From [Phialemoniopsis] sp. UDSM-2020 (taxonomy: Eukaryota; Ascomycota; Sordariomycetes; Thyridiales; Thyridiaceae), in contig JAEILZ010000005.1 in NCBI GenBank assembly GCA_018873225.1, forward strand, positions 1,426,001 through 1,490,000: a DNA stretch of 64,000 nt, in the 5' to 3' direction. Below the pieces are notes generated by a model. The model made no database searches. It had not been told where the DNA came from and was given only the letters and a program-made list of their open reading frames with translations. Within the stretch, counting starts at the first letter, position 1; each line of letters opens with the position of its first letter. Positions 11,705 to 23,134 of this stretch are shown here, piece by piece. Position numbers and translations under genes: made by a program.

Positions 11705-12116
11705 ATGGTTGCCTACTACCAGATTTTCGGCCGCCAGGTCGGCTCTCACTACGTTAGTCCAACCCTCCGTCTTCGCGAGAACCTCTTACCCGAGCCGGCT
11801 GCGCCCGCGGCTCGACAGCACCGCGTTGGCTCGCCATTGACACACGGCATGTACTAACTCTGGACTGATATAGCTGGCCATGGGCGTCCTCGCCTCTCTC
11901 TTCGGCGCCACCTACGCCTCCGTCGGCGGCAGCAAGAAGGCCGTCCAGACTCCCCCCATCAACGCATCGAGCTCCGACGAGGCCGACTTCATCAAGTACG
12001 CAGCCCGCCCGCCGCCATTAGCCACCACGGCAGCCCTATTTGTCCCAGGATACAGTGCTAACAATCACCATAGGAAGTTCATGGAGGAGGCAGACAACAC
12101 GAAAGAGAAGCACTAA
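11705..12116 (+). CDS. ATP19: ATP synthase subunit k, mitochondrial
   Basis: Small inner-membrane subunit of the F1Fo ATP synthase involved in dimerisation. Three exons (11705-11752, 11874-11995, 12074-12116) join in frame to 70 aa. Exon 1 gives MVAYYQIFGRQVGSHY; exon 2 gives the single membrane helix LAMGVLASLFGATYASVGG; the end is KKFMEEADNTKEKH. The first intron is 121 nt with a perfect CTAAC branch site (gtactaactc) and an unusual donor GTTAGT; the second is 78 nt. Length and sequence match the Atp19 family well. Confidence 0.93.
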
Positions 12117-12778
12117 GCGATGATTGGAACGACTGGGGCACGACGATGATGTGGTGGAAAAAGTCAGAGATCATGGTCTTCGGGCCGTGTGTACATATAC
12201 CTAGAGGGCGGATCATTGGCAATTGAAAGTCACAATGGGCCAGCTCTTGGCTGATGCTATACCGTTTTGGAGTCCCTTCTGCCACCGAGTATTGCATGCT
12301 CACCCACGTTGTCGCGTGTCGGATCAGACTTATGATGATGAAGCGTGTCTCCAAGGCCAACTTGAAGGTTCGCTGTCTTGGTATTTCGAGCCCTCCTGGC
12401 TAGCTGGCGTCTTGCCCTTCCTTGCTGCCCACCATATTCTCATCGTTATCTCGCAAGGCTTTCGTGTGTTCCGGCCTCGCGTGGGTGCAGGGCTGGCTGG
12501 CTAAAAGATCAAGGTTGACTGACTAATCCTGCCCGAGGAAACATCTCAAAATGCACCGAATCAAGAATCCGGGTTCTTCCCTACTGCGTACGGTCCTGTA
12601 AGTCGCTCACCGGGTAAACGAGTGATCCTGGATCGACTGCTGTCTCGAATATCTGTATATTCAGGGGACAAGCTCATAGCTCTCTTAACAATCTTCGTGA
12701 GAGCTCAAATAATAAGAAATAAGCACAACCATGTCTTAAAGCAGAACATTCTCGTGAAACCTGAGAATATCCGCCATT
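12117..12778. other. Intergenic; left edge of the accessory island
   Basis: No gene seen. Beyond about 12.5 kb the frames become shorter and the base composition more A+T-rich than in the flanking housekeeping genes. Confidence 0.4.
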
Positions 12779-13291
12779 CTACCGACTCCTCTTACTTAAG
12801 CTCATTATATAGGGAATATCTCGAGGTAGATGAACTGTAGCGCCGCTAATATATCCCTGTCTCTTATCCCCTTCTGTGGGGATACACGTTCCCGTACATC
12901 GAAGAGTCCTTGCGCAATATTTCCCACTGGACCTTGCAGAGAGAGGGGCTTTGTCGATTCTGTAAGATCTGGGATGGCGGCACTTCGAGCAAAAGATGAT
13001 GATTTCCTCTGGGTCCCCTGGGAGCCATCTGCGATGTCTTCTCTTGTTTCCCACAGCCTCGAAGGTTCCGTGAGCAATCGCACGATACTCGTCGGCTTGG
13101 TGCACCATATAGCGCTTTTCAGAGGCCAACAGACTAATTCTGCTCATATGCGCAACTGCCATTGCAACTACCTCTGGATCCGAGGATTTGAATAGGCCTG
13201 GAAATCCCATCTCTTCAGCACTGAGGTCTGCTCGACGATGTTGATATAAAGGAAGAGCCACGTTGAGTCCCGTGTGATGCATCCGAATCCT
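12779..13291 (-). pseudogene. 5'-truncated copy of accessory family A
   Basis: The frame from about 13291 down to 12779 encodes about 168 aa. It aligns along its whole length with the C-terminal third of the gene at 18396-19862. Shared blocks are GLNVALPLYQ versus GLNVSLPIYQ, YMVHQADEY versus YMTHQADQY, and PGDPEEIIIFCSKCRHPRS versus PGDPVKIMMICSKCRHPRS. The ARTLRCTGTC versus ARTLRCMGVC blocks also match. The CxxC and CxxxC cysteines are kept. Upstream of about 13291 the frame meets a stop (TAG near 13305) and I see no match to the N-terminal two thirds, so this is a fragment. It lies downstream of, and on the same strand as, the intact family B gene. Confidence 0.75.
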
Positions 13292-14198
13292 CTGGTCTGT
13301 GCCAGGCTATATCATGTGCACTGTCGCTGGCAATCAGGATTATCCCACTGCCCAATGTTTTGACCGTGTTCTCAATGCCGTGCCATGGCTTGCGGCTGGG
13401 AGACAGTATAAGTTCCCGGGGCCTCGCTCAGGAGCGCTCAAGATTCACTTGTGACCGTAACAAGCACATTAAGCATCTGATCTGTGTTCACGCCGTCTTA
13501 AGTCACACTACAGGCAGCAGAACTCGTTGGCCAGGCAGGAATATAAGTGCATCCAGCACTGATCCTCACACTGCCATCTGCTTGAGGACATTTCAGGAGG
13601 GACGTTGTCTCGTTTTACCTCCTCTAATATCACGCTATGAATCTAATGTAGACACAGTTTATAGAAATGGAGAAGTTTCAGTCTTGATGAAAGACTCCAT
13701 GATGAACATAGATTAGAGAGACCGTGATCCCCTACAAAACATTCAATGTTCAATTCACAGTCTGATAAAACCTTTGGAATGGGCCGACGACTTATTTACT
13801 TAGGCAGTAGCACATTTCAACAAGATGTAGATGCCATAACACCACGCCAGTATCAGCTACAAGGAGTCGACCAACAAGTTGATCAGTCACAACATAGCAA
13901 GTAAGACGAATGTTAGTGTCACTGCTTCTACGGCAAAGTTGGTCATGAACGATAGATTGTTTATCTAGCTCGCGTTCGTGGCATTTTATGCCATTCGTGA
14001 CCTTGGGGCAATCTTTGGTGTCAAAAGCAGGATTTGTGTCGGAGGGGACGGGTTCAGCACCAAAAGGAAGGGGAGGGACGGGAACAACACCACTGGGAAA
14101 AAACCAAACTTCCCACTCTCGTGGTTGCATGGGGCGGTTGCCACACTTGGCCATTCAACGAGCAGGTTGGTCAGGGAAAAAAAAATGTTCATGGCATC
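13292..14198. other. No gene seen between the family A fragment and the poly-G tract
   Basis: Only short chance frames. No match to the missing N-terminal part of family A was found by eye in the three minus-strand frames just upstream of the fragment. Confidence 0.35.
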
Positions 14199-14226
14199 GG
14201 GGGGGGGGGGGGGGGGGGGGGGGGGG
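14199..14226. repeat. 28-nt uninterrupted poly-G tract
   Basis: A run of 28 G on the plus strand, a few bases after an A9 run. It lies about 80 bp beyond the 3' end of the family B gene, so its transcript side would read poly-C. Length may be affected by sequencing or assembly. Confidence 0.9.
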
Positions 14227-14308
14227 TGCAAGCGGCAACACGATTCGCCATAGAAAGGGGTCCAAGTCCCAAACAATCCATCACGATTCGTTTTACGAAA
14301 GCATCAGA

Positions 14309-15718
14309 CTACTCGTGATTGTTTGGGCCGGAGAGCGAACCGTCGGCCTTGTAGTGCCGAGGTTGGAACAGCACAGTCGTAGGATCGAACAGTGCCGGAA
14401 CGGCCACAACGTGACGTTCGTCATGAACATACTTGAAGCGGTCGTTTGCTTTGAGCACCATTGGATCAGGATGGTAGCTCAGGCGTTGTGCGAGGTCGGC
14501 AACATCTGCAAAAGACAGATGTTGGTTGTCGAGGGCGAGGCCAGCAAACATCTGCAGCCTGGTCTGTGACCAATCGTCAAAGTTCTGGAACAGCCAGATC
14601 TTGTCGATTTGGACCTCGGCGCATTCGGCGTGTTTGCCTCGCTTACCACTCAGATTGTACCGAGTGGAGCGGAACTCAATCTTGCCCATCTCGTTCTTAC
14701 AGGCCATTACGACCTGAAGCTTGCCTGGGTGATTAGTGTCGCGGGGAACGACACCAACGATCACTCCCGTCTGCTCGGCGTCTTCGACGGAGATCTTGCC
14801 TTTCTTGACCAGAAAGGTGTCGAACACAGTGGTGCCTGCGTTAGCAAACCGATCTGGTGCTCGTCGAAGCGTAGGGTCATCGCCAGGCATGAATAGCCCC
14901 TTCGGCATGAACTCCTGGGCTTTGTCCGTCTGTGTGCCTCTGGAAATCATTGGCGCGGTTCTTGTGGGTTCATGTTCACCCGAATCAGTCGAGTCTTCCT
15001 CGGTCGAGTGTGATGCGTGACGAAGCGGGGCGGCAGGTTCGCCATCATCAACCAGGTCGATGATGTCTTGCGCCTCCTCGACATCGTCCAACACGAATGG
15101 GTTCGCACTGGATCCTTCAGCGCCGATTTCCTGCTTCACGTTGGGCAGGGGGAGCGACGACGCAAATTGGTCAAGGGGGTCAATATTCCTGGCCCGCTGG
15201 GCAGGTCCCTCGCTTCTGGCCCGTTGGTTGTTGCTCGGCAGGAATTGTCGCCAGTAAGTTGACGCTTGGAGGTCACCGAATTCGTCAAGAATGTACATGC
15301 GATCCCGGTTGCGGAACTGCTTTTCGACCGTTTCCGGCCATCCTCCACGATTCATGCACCAGATTGCGACAAGATGCTGAGCGTTGAGCTTCTTGTCGTT
15401 CTTCTCCAGTTCGGCAGCCTTCAGCTGCCGGAAAACGTTGGCCACCCACAGCATTCTGCTGACCACGGTGTCGCTCCATATCTTGTTATCGAGGATCAGC
15501 CTAGCGATCGCATTCCTCATGTTCGTACTCAATTCCTTCGGAATGCGACTAATCGCGTCGTTCTGTCTCGCTGCGTGTTCATCGGCGCTGAGGCACTTTC
15601 CTGTCAGTTCGACGGCAAGGGCCGAGACATCCTCTTCGGCATCATTAAGCTCGTAGCGAGGACGCTTGTCGGGCTGGTGAGAATCGCGCCGCTGATCTTT
15701 CGGTCGCTTAGGAGGCAT
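14309..15718 (-). CDS. Accessory family B protein, intact copy (unknown function)
   Basis: Single-exon frame of 469 aa, which I do not recognise. It starts with a basic, proline-rich, nuclear-localisation-like stretch (PPKRPKDQRRD...DKRPRY). A helical module at about 45-165 includes LVAIWCMNRGGWPETVEKQF and STYWRQFLP. A long acidic, Ser/Pro linker follows. A C-terminal beta-rich module (about 295-400) contains VEDAEQTGVIVGVVPRD, LQVVMACKNEMGK and KIWLFQNFDDWSQTRLQMFA. Both modules recur in the broken copy at 24473-25835, so this is a family with an N-terminal WP...YWR block and a C-terminal sandwich-like block. No catalytic motif is obvious. A chromatin or DNA role is a guess from the basic N-terminus and acidic linker. 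The gene lies upstream of, and on the same strand as, the family A fragment. Confidence 0.75.
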   Translation of the reverse strand: MPPKRPKDQRRDSHQPDKRPRYELNDAEEDVSALAVELTGKCLSADEHAARQNDAISRIPKELSTNMRNAIARLILDNKIWSDTVVSRMLWVANVFRQLKAAELEKNDKKLNAQHLVAIWCMNRGGWPETVEKQFRNRDRMYILDEFGDLQASTYWRQFLPSNNQRARSEGPAQRARNIDPLDQFASSLPLPNVKQEIGAEGSSANPFVLDDVEEAQDIIDLVDDGEPAAPLRHASHSTEEDSTDSGEHEPTRTAPMISRGTQTDKAQEFMPKGLFMPGDDPTLRRAPDRFANAGTTVFDTFLVKKGKISVEDAEQTGVIVGVVPRDTNHPGKLQVVMACKNEMGKIEFRSTRYNLSGKRGKHAECAEVQIDKIWLFQNFDDWSQTRLQMFAGLALDNQHLSFADVADLAQRLSYHPDPMVLKANDRFKYVHDERHVVAVPALFDPTTVLFQPRHYKADGSLSGPNNHE

Positions 15719-17532
15719 TTTCAGCGATCTTCGTGACGGAACTTGAGAAGATGCCTTTGGTGACGATGGTGACGTTTCGCAACGAATAGTAGCGATCAGG
15801 TGAGCGATAGAGAGGGTCGAAAAAGGATGCGATAGTTCGTGAGAAATGAGGTTGAAAAAGGGTGCGAAGGGGGAGGAAAATGGCTGCTTCGTGAGATTTC
15901 TCTGTCAGCGTGTCCTCACTTTCAGCGGGTGGAAAAGGAAAGGGTGGGTTCGTGACGATAGTTCTCAGGCCGTCATCACCTTCGATCTGTCAGAGCTGGC
16001 TACCAGTCAGTCCGCTTCGTCTCCAAGTTGTGCCAGATCTGTCCGCTCTTGAATTCAAGGCCCGAGCCCGATAAATTCAACACGGTCTTGTTTCCTTCCA
16101 GCCTTTGCCTCGCCGATGCTAACGGTTTGTCCAGGATGATATTTGACACGAATACGTCCCATGCTTGGAGACTGTCTACCATATGGGTCAAACAGCACTG
16201 GCTACAGGCGGTCTACGGACATTATATCGTGTCTATTCTCCAAGTTGTTGCATATCCAAGGCGGTACGCCATGCGGCCGACCCTTCCGGTAGTTCATGAT
16301 GGTCCAACATACTTCAGTCCCAGCTTGACGAGTAGCGCTGATCCTGGGATGCTAATAGCTATTTGGTCCGAAGGAGCGCACAATGACCAATTCTAAATTG
16401 GTTCGGCAAATGCCTTTTGTCGTAATGAAGGTTCGTGGTCTTTGCGGCAGTCCCAATAGCATCACTGGCCTCCATCCGGTAGCTTCCGATATCCTCCGTG
16501 ATGACTCCGGCCGGCAAGTGCTCCGGAGACATCATGTGGGTTGAACGTATGGCACCTTATTGGGGCTGCGGCCGATATCTGCTGCTTTTGTCTATCAGGC
16601 AGTGCCTGCGTCCTTCTAGCTGTTCTGGCTGGGTCATGGGTGCAATGCTTCAATGCTCCAATAGTGCTCCAGGTCTCCCGGGAGCTCCGCCCAATTCCAA
16701 CTAACGGATGCTACGCAGTCGTATATAAGACCTTAGATCTCGAACTTCTACATATGACTTACAACAATTAGGCAAAGGAACTCTCGATCATATACGACTA
16801 GATATCTGTCATCACATCTCGCGGCAGCATCCCTATCATGGCCCGAGCCGGCCGAATGCACAGGTGCGTGGGCTACAGCTAGACAAAGGGCTCGACATCT
16901 TGTCAGTTGCAAGAAACCCACAAGAGAGGAAGCTGCAGCCTTAGCTACAAGAGTACCCAACGAGATTGATTCATACAGCTCTAGGATTGGGTGTCGTTGA
17001 CATCTTGGGGGCATCAGTAACATGATGTCCTGGAGGCCGAGTACAGTCCTGCAATATCAGAGACACGACTGCGCAATAACACTTGCATACATCACGCTCG
17101 CTGTATGATTTCAGATAGCTTGTTACCGTCCTAAGTGGTGAGGCTTTCGATTTGGTAGTGGCATCAGGTTAGGGGATCTACCTTCTTGGATTTACTGGTA
17201 TGGAATGCGTGACTACAAGCAAGTCGTAGATCGGACTGCTGACCTAGCCTTAGCCCTGCTGCATATTCTCGCAGCACAGTAGCTCAAGTTTTGTACTAGA
17301 TTGTGGTATGTGGCTGGAAACTTGCGATACTGAGAGACATTATTACGTGGGAAAACCGAGGCCTGTTCGTCCGGTTGTTGACACAAAGGCAGTACCAATG
17401 CATGCACGACCAGGATCTGAATTAGTGATGCTGACACTAGATGTGAATGACTTGCGTATAATTTCCAAAAAATAATACAACGCATATAGCAAAAAAACAA
17501 ACATCATCCAGAAAAATCAGGAGCAAAAAAAT
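15719..17532. other. 1.8-kb gene-free stretch of the accessory island
   Basis: The first about 200 bp are the promoter side of the family B gene. The rest has only short chance frames on both strands. I see no terminal repeat, transposase motif or RNA gene. Confidence 0.4.
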
Positions 17533-17635
17533 TGATGAGAGTGGGATTCGAACCCACGCGGATTTCTCCACCAGGAGGCTCCAATTAAGGGTGTTATCCT
17601 TAACCTGGCGCCATAACCAACTCGGCCATCTCACC
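17533..17635 (-). tRNA. tRNA-Leu(AAG) with intron
   Basis: Reading the minus strand from 17635, the acceptor 5' strand GGTGAGA pairs with TCTCATC (17540-17534; one G-T wobble), and 17533 is an A discriminator. The D arm follows with GGCCGAGTTGGTTATGGC (A box). The anticodon stem CCAGG opens a TT-AAG-G loop. About 20 bases of intron follow (ATAACACCCTTAATTGG...), and the 3' stem strand is CCTGG. A long variable arm, typical of class II Leu tRNA, and a perfect T arm GTGGGTTCGAATCCCAC complete it. Anticodon AAG reads CTT. A run of T on the transcript strand downstream (A-rich on the plus strand, 17525-17531) fits a Pol III terminator. Confidence 0.93.
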
Positions 17636-18395
17636 GCCTGATAATTTATTTTGCTATACGATAATATATTACCTAGACATTCAAAGAACTATCGGCCTCA
17701 CGACATCTGTTTACCCCACAGTCTTGTCATTTTGTATATTGCTATATTTTCCTTCTTGAATTTAGCGGTGACCTAGCATTAGGTCCAGTTGCAAACAACT
17801 ACTGCATGATACTACCTACCTAGGTACTTCAGTACTTTACTTAGTAGCTACTCAGTACATGTAAGCCCCTCGCCAAGTTGAACTTACGGAGCGACATTCA
17901 TCGCAAAAGCATGCAGGTACGAGCACCTTGACCAGATAAAACTTGTGCCATTTCGCAAAGCAATCTAGCTCATCGCTGGCGCATCTCCACTGCTTGTGCA
18001 TCTGAAGTCCAGCATCGACCTGCAACAGACAACACCCCCTGGTTGGTCAGGTCCTTTGAGAACCAGCTGCCGGTTTGACAACAAAGCCAACGAAAGTAGT
18101 AAGTGTCCTTTCGTCTCTCACTTAAGGTATCATTTAATTATGCATGTTCAGGTGATAGTTGTTGTACTTTCAAGCCGTTGTTAGCGAAATGCGCTCTCAG
18201 AATCCGCAACTGTACTCCCCTCCATTCGTCATGAATCTGGCTACTTATACTTGAAAATCAGCATGCTTTTAGACTCCCGAATCCCGTCGAATCATGACAA
18301 TATAGCTCGGCAAAACGAAACATCCCAGTCGAAATAACAGTCAAACAATCTGGTCGAAAAGACACGAAACGTGAAGAAACCCACTGAAACTCTCA
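17636..18395. other. Intergenic, no gene seen
   Basis: 760 bp, A+T-rich, with scattered CCTAGGTA-like words near 17775-17830. No frame with coding character. Confidence 0.4.
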
Positions 18396-19862
18396 CTACA
18401 TCCTATCCGACCGTATCCATGGCGTATTGTCATAAGGCACGTGAATCTTTCGGGAACAGAGATACCCCCTTTCTGCCTCGTACTCTGTCAATGGGCACAC
18501 ACCCATGCAGCGCAGTGTTCTTGCGACCCATTTGCCAGTAGATCTCTCGAAAAGCGGTGTGTCATCTTCACGAATCGACCTTGGGTGTCGGCATTTAGAG
18601 CAGATCATCATGATTTTCACTGGATCACCAGGAATTCGGCGGCGGTGCTTGTTGTGGTTTCCGCACGAATTAAAAACACTGGTGGCCAATGTCGAATATT
18701 GGTCAGCCTGGTGCGTCATATACGCTTGCTCACTGCCCATTGTACAAATTCGTCGCATATGGTCAAATGCGATTTGTCGAATCTCCTCGTCGCTCGACAA
18801 GAATAGGCTGTTGAATCCCAGCTCCGAAGCGCTCAAGTGTCCTTGTCGAGCTTGGTATATTGGTAGCGACACATTGAGACCAAGATGGGGCTGGTTGATG
18901 ACGAATCCGGTCTCGGTGAGCCAGACTTGCAACGAATCTTCTTGAAGAGTTTGGAAGACGAGGCAGTAGAACATCTCCACAAGGGAGAGCCAATCCGCAC
19001 GATCTTCCTCGTCTTCGTCAAGATCTAGGAGGTCTCCAAGCACTATCCATCGGCAGTCTCGCCCTTGCGCCGGTTTGTTCCAGACTTGATAGAATGGTTT
19101 GGTTAGATTGGTCCTCTTTTCGGTATTATGCTTGTTCAATCGTTCTCGGACCGAATTTGGTGCTTGCCCGACGTATCGCTTAAAGAAGTCGATCGTCACG
19201 GAAGAGAACACTTCCCCCATATACCAACCAGGATGCTGGGCCTGAATCATGGTCCGAGTCTGAGCAATCGTGCCCATTGATGCTCGATCGAGTCGATTGG
19301 CCCGGATAAAGTCCATTACGTGACTTTCTTGACGAAAGCGATTCCACATCGAATCAACACTGTTGCGCCGGAAGTAAGAGGCGTACCGTTCTCCAGTAAC
19401 GTTTTGAAGTCCGACAATTCTCAAAAGCATCTTCCGAAACAGATACAACCATTGGTCACCAACACCAACGTTGAGAATCTGCTGGTAATTGGGGATGAGC
19501 CACGTTTCTTGAGCGTACGCGACGCAAAACATGTCTTGCAGGGCTTCGAAGTACATGAAGAATGATTCAACGCCAATGGTAGGCCGGAACTGTGGTGCTG
19601 CAATGTGAAGAATCTCGACAATACTGGCCTGTTGGTCTGGATCTGCTGCTTCGAAAGATTGGGGGCAAATTTCAGGGAAAAACAGGATATCTGGAACTAT
19701 CTTGACAAAAGTATCCTAGGCTTTTGCATATAGATATCTCGAGTTTCGGTACATTTCATGCAGAGCCGGTGTGGATGGTGCTGGAAACTGTGGAAGGGCT
19801 GATATTGGTACCGATTCATCGCCGTCCATCATGAAATCCTCGTCGCCAGAGGATTCGGACAT
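18396..19862 (-). pseudogene. Accessory family A gene, near full length, with an internal TAG
   Basis: From ATG at 19862 the frame stays open to 18396 (488 codons) except for one TAG at 19718-19716, between ...YLYAKA and DTFVKIVPDILFF. It is therefore either a nonsense mutation (CAG to TAG would do it) or the 3' end of a small intron, since CCTAG could serve as an acceptor; no strong donor is seen. The start is acidic. Around residues 215-245 there is G-E-V-(11)-Y-V-G-Q...R-L-N-K-H, and at about 296 a Glu in a hydrophobic helix: the order of motifs of GIY-YIG nucleases. The C-terminal third has CSKC and CMGVC (about 422-457), probably a zinc site. The same third recurs at 12779-13291. Function unknown. 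Confidence 0.7.
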
Positions 19863-21758
19863 CTTGGTGAGGATCTCCGCAGTGCACAATTGATCGGGAA
19901 GACAGAACGGACAGAAGCGACTCAATTCGAGTGACTTAGTAGAAAAGAGACCGAAAACGACTCGATTCGACGACTTCGACAAGGACTCTCAAGAATTCGA
20001 CAAGGATCTACATCAAAGGCACACTCATATGTTCTGTTGGAAATCCAGGGCTGCTGGAGGGGAAGGTGGCCCATCCGTTCTTTCCTGCTCAGCATCGTGG
20101 ATTTTTTTTTAATCTGCCCCAAGTTCTGACATCATTTGCCCAGTCAGGGTCGCGAAATGAGTCCTCAGAAGTATTGCTGGCGTGAAAATACCTCTTAATA
20201 TACAGTCCGTGATGTATACATTGTGTACCCTACTGGGCTGGATGCCCGTTGACATGATGGTTTCATAAACCTGGGACAGATGATAACCTTTCGCTAAGAG
20301 CAAGTACCAGCTAAGGGCCAAGGCAAAAGGTCCTTCTCAAGTCTTAATGGCACATCCCGAAGTTCACTAGGGTGCGGCAAAACCCGCAATAGTCGCTGTT
20401 CAATCCTTATGAGTTACCTTGCTGGTCTCTTTGCAGAGCTAGAATGTTGGCACTACAAGATATAGGAGGTAATATGTCGGCCAAGGCATCTTTGTAAGTC
20501 CAAGTCTCATTTCCGCAGAGCTGTCACGGAGAGATGTCCTTCAGTTGCATAATATTCCAAAGGTAAGTAGCCTACGCGTAGATCAGAGCTCGCATAATGA
20601 CAGTGTTTCTTCCTGAAGGCCGAACTCCCGGAAGCTGATCCAAGTACAAAAGTTGGGGCGATATTGATTCAGCATTTACATCATGAGTACCTCCCATTGC
20701 CTATTTAGAGCTGGTGTCTGTTTAGCACACGTAGTATGAGTCATAGCGGAAAATAATATGGAGTGTTACAATAGGTTGATGTAGGAACCGGCCTTATCTC
20801 TTACACTGCAATGGCTCTAGGGGAAGCACAACTCGAAATAAGTAAGTGTCTGGTCGTCTTTATGTGATTGCTGAGCTGTAAGAGTCATTCTCAGCATTTA
20901 GATGATTGTTACATATTATTGCTGGGTTAGAGAAGACGATGCCATATTATGACAGAAGGTTGAGGTCGCTACTAGTTTGTCCAATGGCCCGGATCTTCAG
21001 TGGACATTGCGTCACCAATAGACATAAGAGTTCATAGTACAGGGTTAATGTCTAGCCGTACCTTTGTTCGAGACTCTCGCCAGTACAGATCATGGTTATT
21101 CACATATCCAGCCGTCTCATCCGGGTGTTAATAAGCATATTTTCAAATACTACATCTGCAAGGAATCTTGATGGAGAAGATAGGACAATATTCACAAGAA
21201 AGGGAGCGAGGAAGATGTCACAAGGACTGAGCAGATCTATATGCTCATCCCTCGCGATCACCAACCTTGGGCCGTGGTTAGTTCTGGAGTTAATGGTCCA
21301 CCATATTATGATCATGTAGGCCCCGTGCTAAGAATGCATACCCGGAGTGTAGCCCTGTCAGCTTCATAGACAGCAGTGACAGGCCACTGCGATTGGAACC
21401 GATCTTGGGAAGTCGGCATCAGCCGGATGCAGAAAAGGTCTGCGGACTCCCTAATCAACTAGCGGAAGGAAAATATAACGCCATACACGAAAGAAAGCCA
21501 GAGATATAGATATCCTTAAAGTTCGCATCAAGTTCAATATCTGAGTCATGGTCATTTCAGACCAGAGCGGCTCCGCCAGTGACTATGGCGAGAAGATCAC
21601 GGCAGGGCAATGGCCTGCTTGGTACTTTGTAATGTATTCAGTAGACTTATGGACTCAAGGAAACTTCCAACCAATGAAACAGCCGACAACGTTCCAGATA
21701 CCCATATACATCAAGGCTCTCAAAGACAGAGAAGAAGAAACCAACCATTCTGCCAATC
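19863..21758. other. 1.9-kb gene-free stretch of the accessory island
   Basis: Only short frames on both strands and A+T-rich sequence. I see no protein family, long repeat or RNA gene. Confidence 0.4.
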
Positions 21759-21796
21759 GGTGAGATTACCGACTTGGCTATGGCGCCAGGTTAGAG
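21759..21796 (+). repeat. Relic of the 5' half of tRNA-Leu
   Basis: GGTGAGATTACCGACTTGG then CTATGGCGCCAGGTTAG: it matches the first about 36 bases of the tRNA-Leu at 17533-17635 with a few mismatches (GG to TA, G to C, T to C in the D arm). It then diverges completely. The acceptor 3' strand, anticodon stem partner and T arm are absent, so it cannot be a tRNA. Orientation is opposite to the real tRNA. Confidence 0.75.
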
Positions 21797-23134
21797 ACAT
21801 TGGGGATATGCGAGACTGAGACTAGAGAAGCCCAACCTCTTCTTAGCTGTCCAGCGGGATTCCAGCATGTTAGTCGAGTAGAGGTTGACACACGGTATGA
21901 TATGAGAGGACGAGAGTAAGTTAATAAGATTCGCCGAGCACCTCACTTTCGGAGGCATGCCAAGTCTCCAACCCAAAAATTATTGAGAACAGTGACTGCG
22001 GCATCTGTCACTTGGAGCAATTGCGACTCATTTATAGGGAGTGACTATGACGCCAAGACTAAGTATCTAACTCTCATCGGCTTGCCTCTGGGAAAGACAC
22101 CACCAAATCTAAGACAGTACACCAAACAACGTCTGAATAGGTTTTTGCACAACTGCCGAGGTTTATAGCATCTCTCAAGTGTCTAAACGAGAACGCCACC
22201 TCGATTGAGTCCAAAGAGGATAGGCACGATGTCGCGCCTTCATTGTGTACCATCACCAGGTCGGTATATGGATGGGGGAGTAAGGTGTTGTGGCCTGCCA
22301 GTCTTCTGATATATGCAGGGAGTCGACACCCATCCCTGTGATTCGAGTTTCCATGGTCAGTCTACATCTTATCTCTACTCACGCTCTATTTATTCAGTGC
22401 CGTTTTCTTCGGAGACGACCGAGTTCAGCGCAGGTTTCACTGTGGTGCTTTTGGATGATATCAGCGTGACATGCCCGTAGCATCCGGGACTGCGGCAAAT
22501 GACACTGCTAGAGATACAATTACAGCAGATTTGAAACTGGAGCTGATGCCTTGCAATCATGTGGATTTTGTAGAACTCGACTCGATATCTCTAAAGCCCT
22601 TTTGGAGTCGACTCTCCGGATTGGAGATGACCTTACTAACAAGTCCGTCGCCCAAATGATGAGCATTCAGCTTGAAGATGAGTATCTTAGCCATTGACCA
22701 TGTTGTAAAGACCATCCAGGATTAAAAACGAACAAGGTCGGTTATCTGCAGTCTTCGCTTGTATGCACCGGGTGTAGGTAGGGATGAATGGTCTGCAGGT
22801 CCCTTGCAGGATGGATGTGGGCGCACTTACAAGCTTAGCTGCGTGAGCCAGTTCTAGCGGGTCTAGAGCGGGATCGGGCCTGTCTTGGTAGCTGCTTGTG
22901 CCATAATCTGTTATTGAAGGAATACTGCGTGTGATAAATTATTAGCTACTAGATCAATTACCCTGTTAATACAGATTGATCTTCAAATATTTTACTGTGC
23001 GAGGGAATACCTGACGTGGCCAGCTGAATGAATTTATCATGTCCGGTCGGATTTGGAGATGACTTCACCTCCGTCACCTGGACCACCCCCAATGCTAATA
23101 GCACGACCTGATGTGTCTTCCAGCTTCTCCCACT
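21797..23134. other. 1.3-kb gene-free stretch between two tRNA-Leu relics
   Basis: No coding frame above about 65 codons and no recognisable element. It is bounded by the two decayed tRNA-Leu copies, which lie in opposite orientations. Confidence 0.4.

Noticed and set aside
14199..14226. Poly-G tract as a telomere or CRISPR-like repeat
   Set aside because: It is a simple homopolymer without repeat units; no CRISPR array is expected or seen in this eukaryotic sequence.
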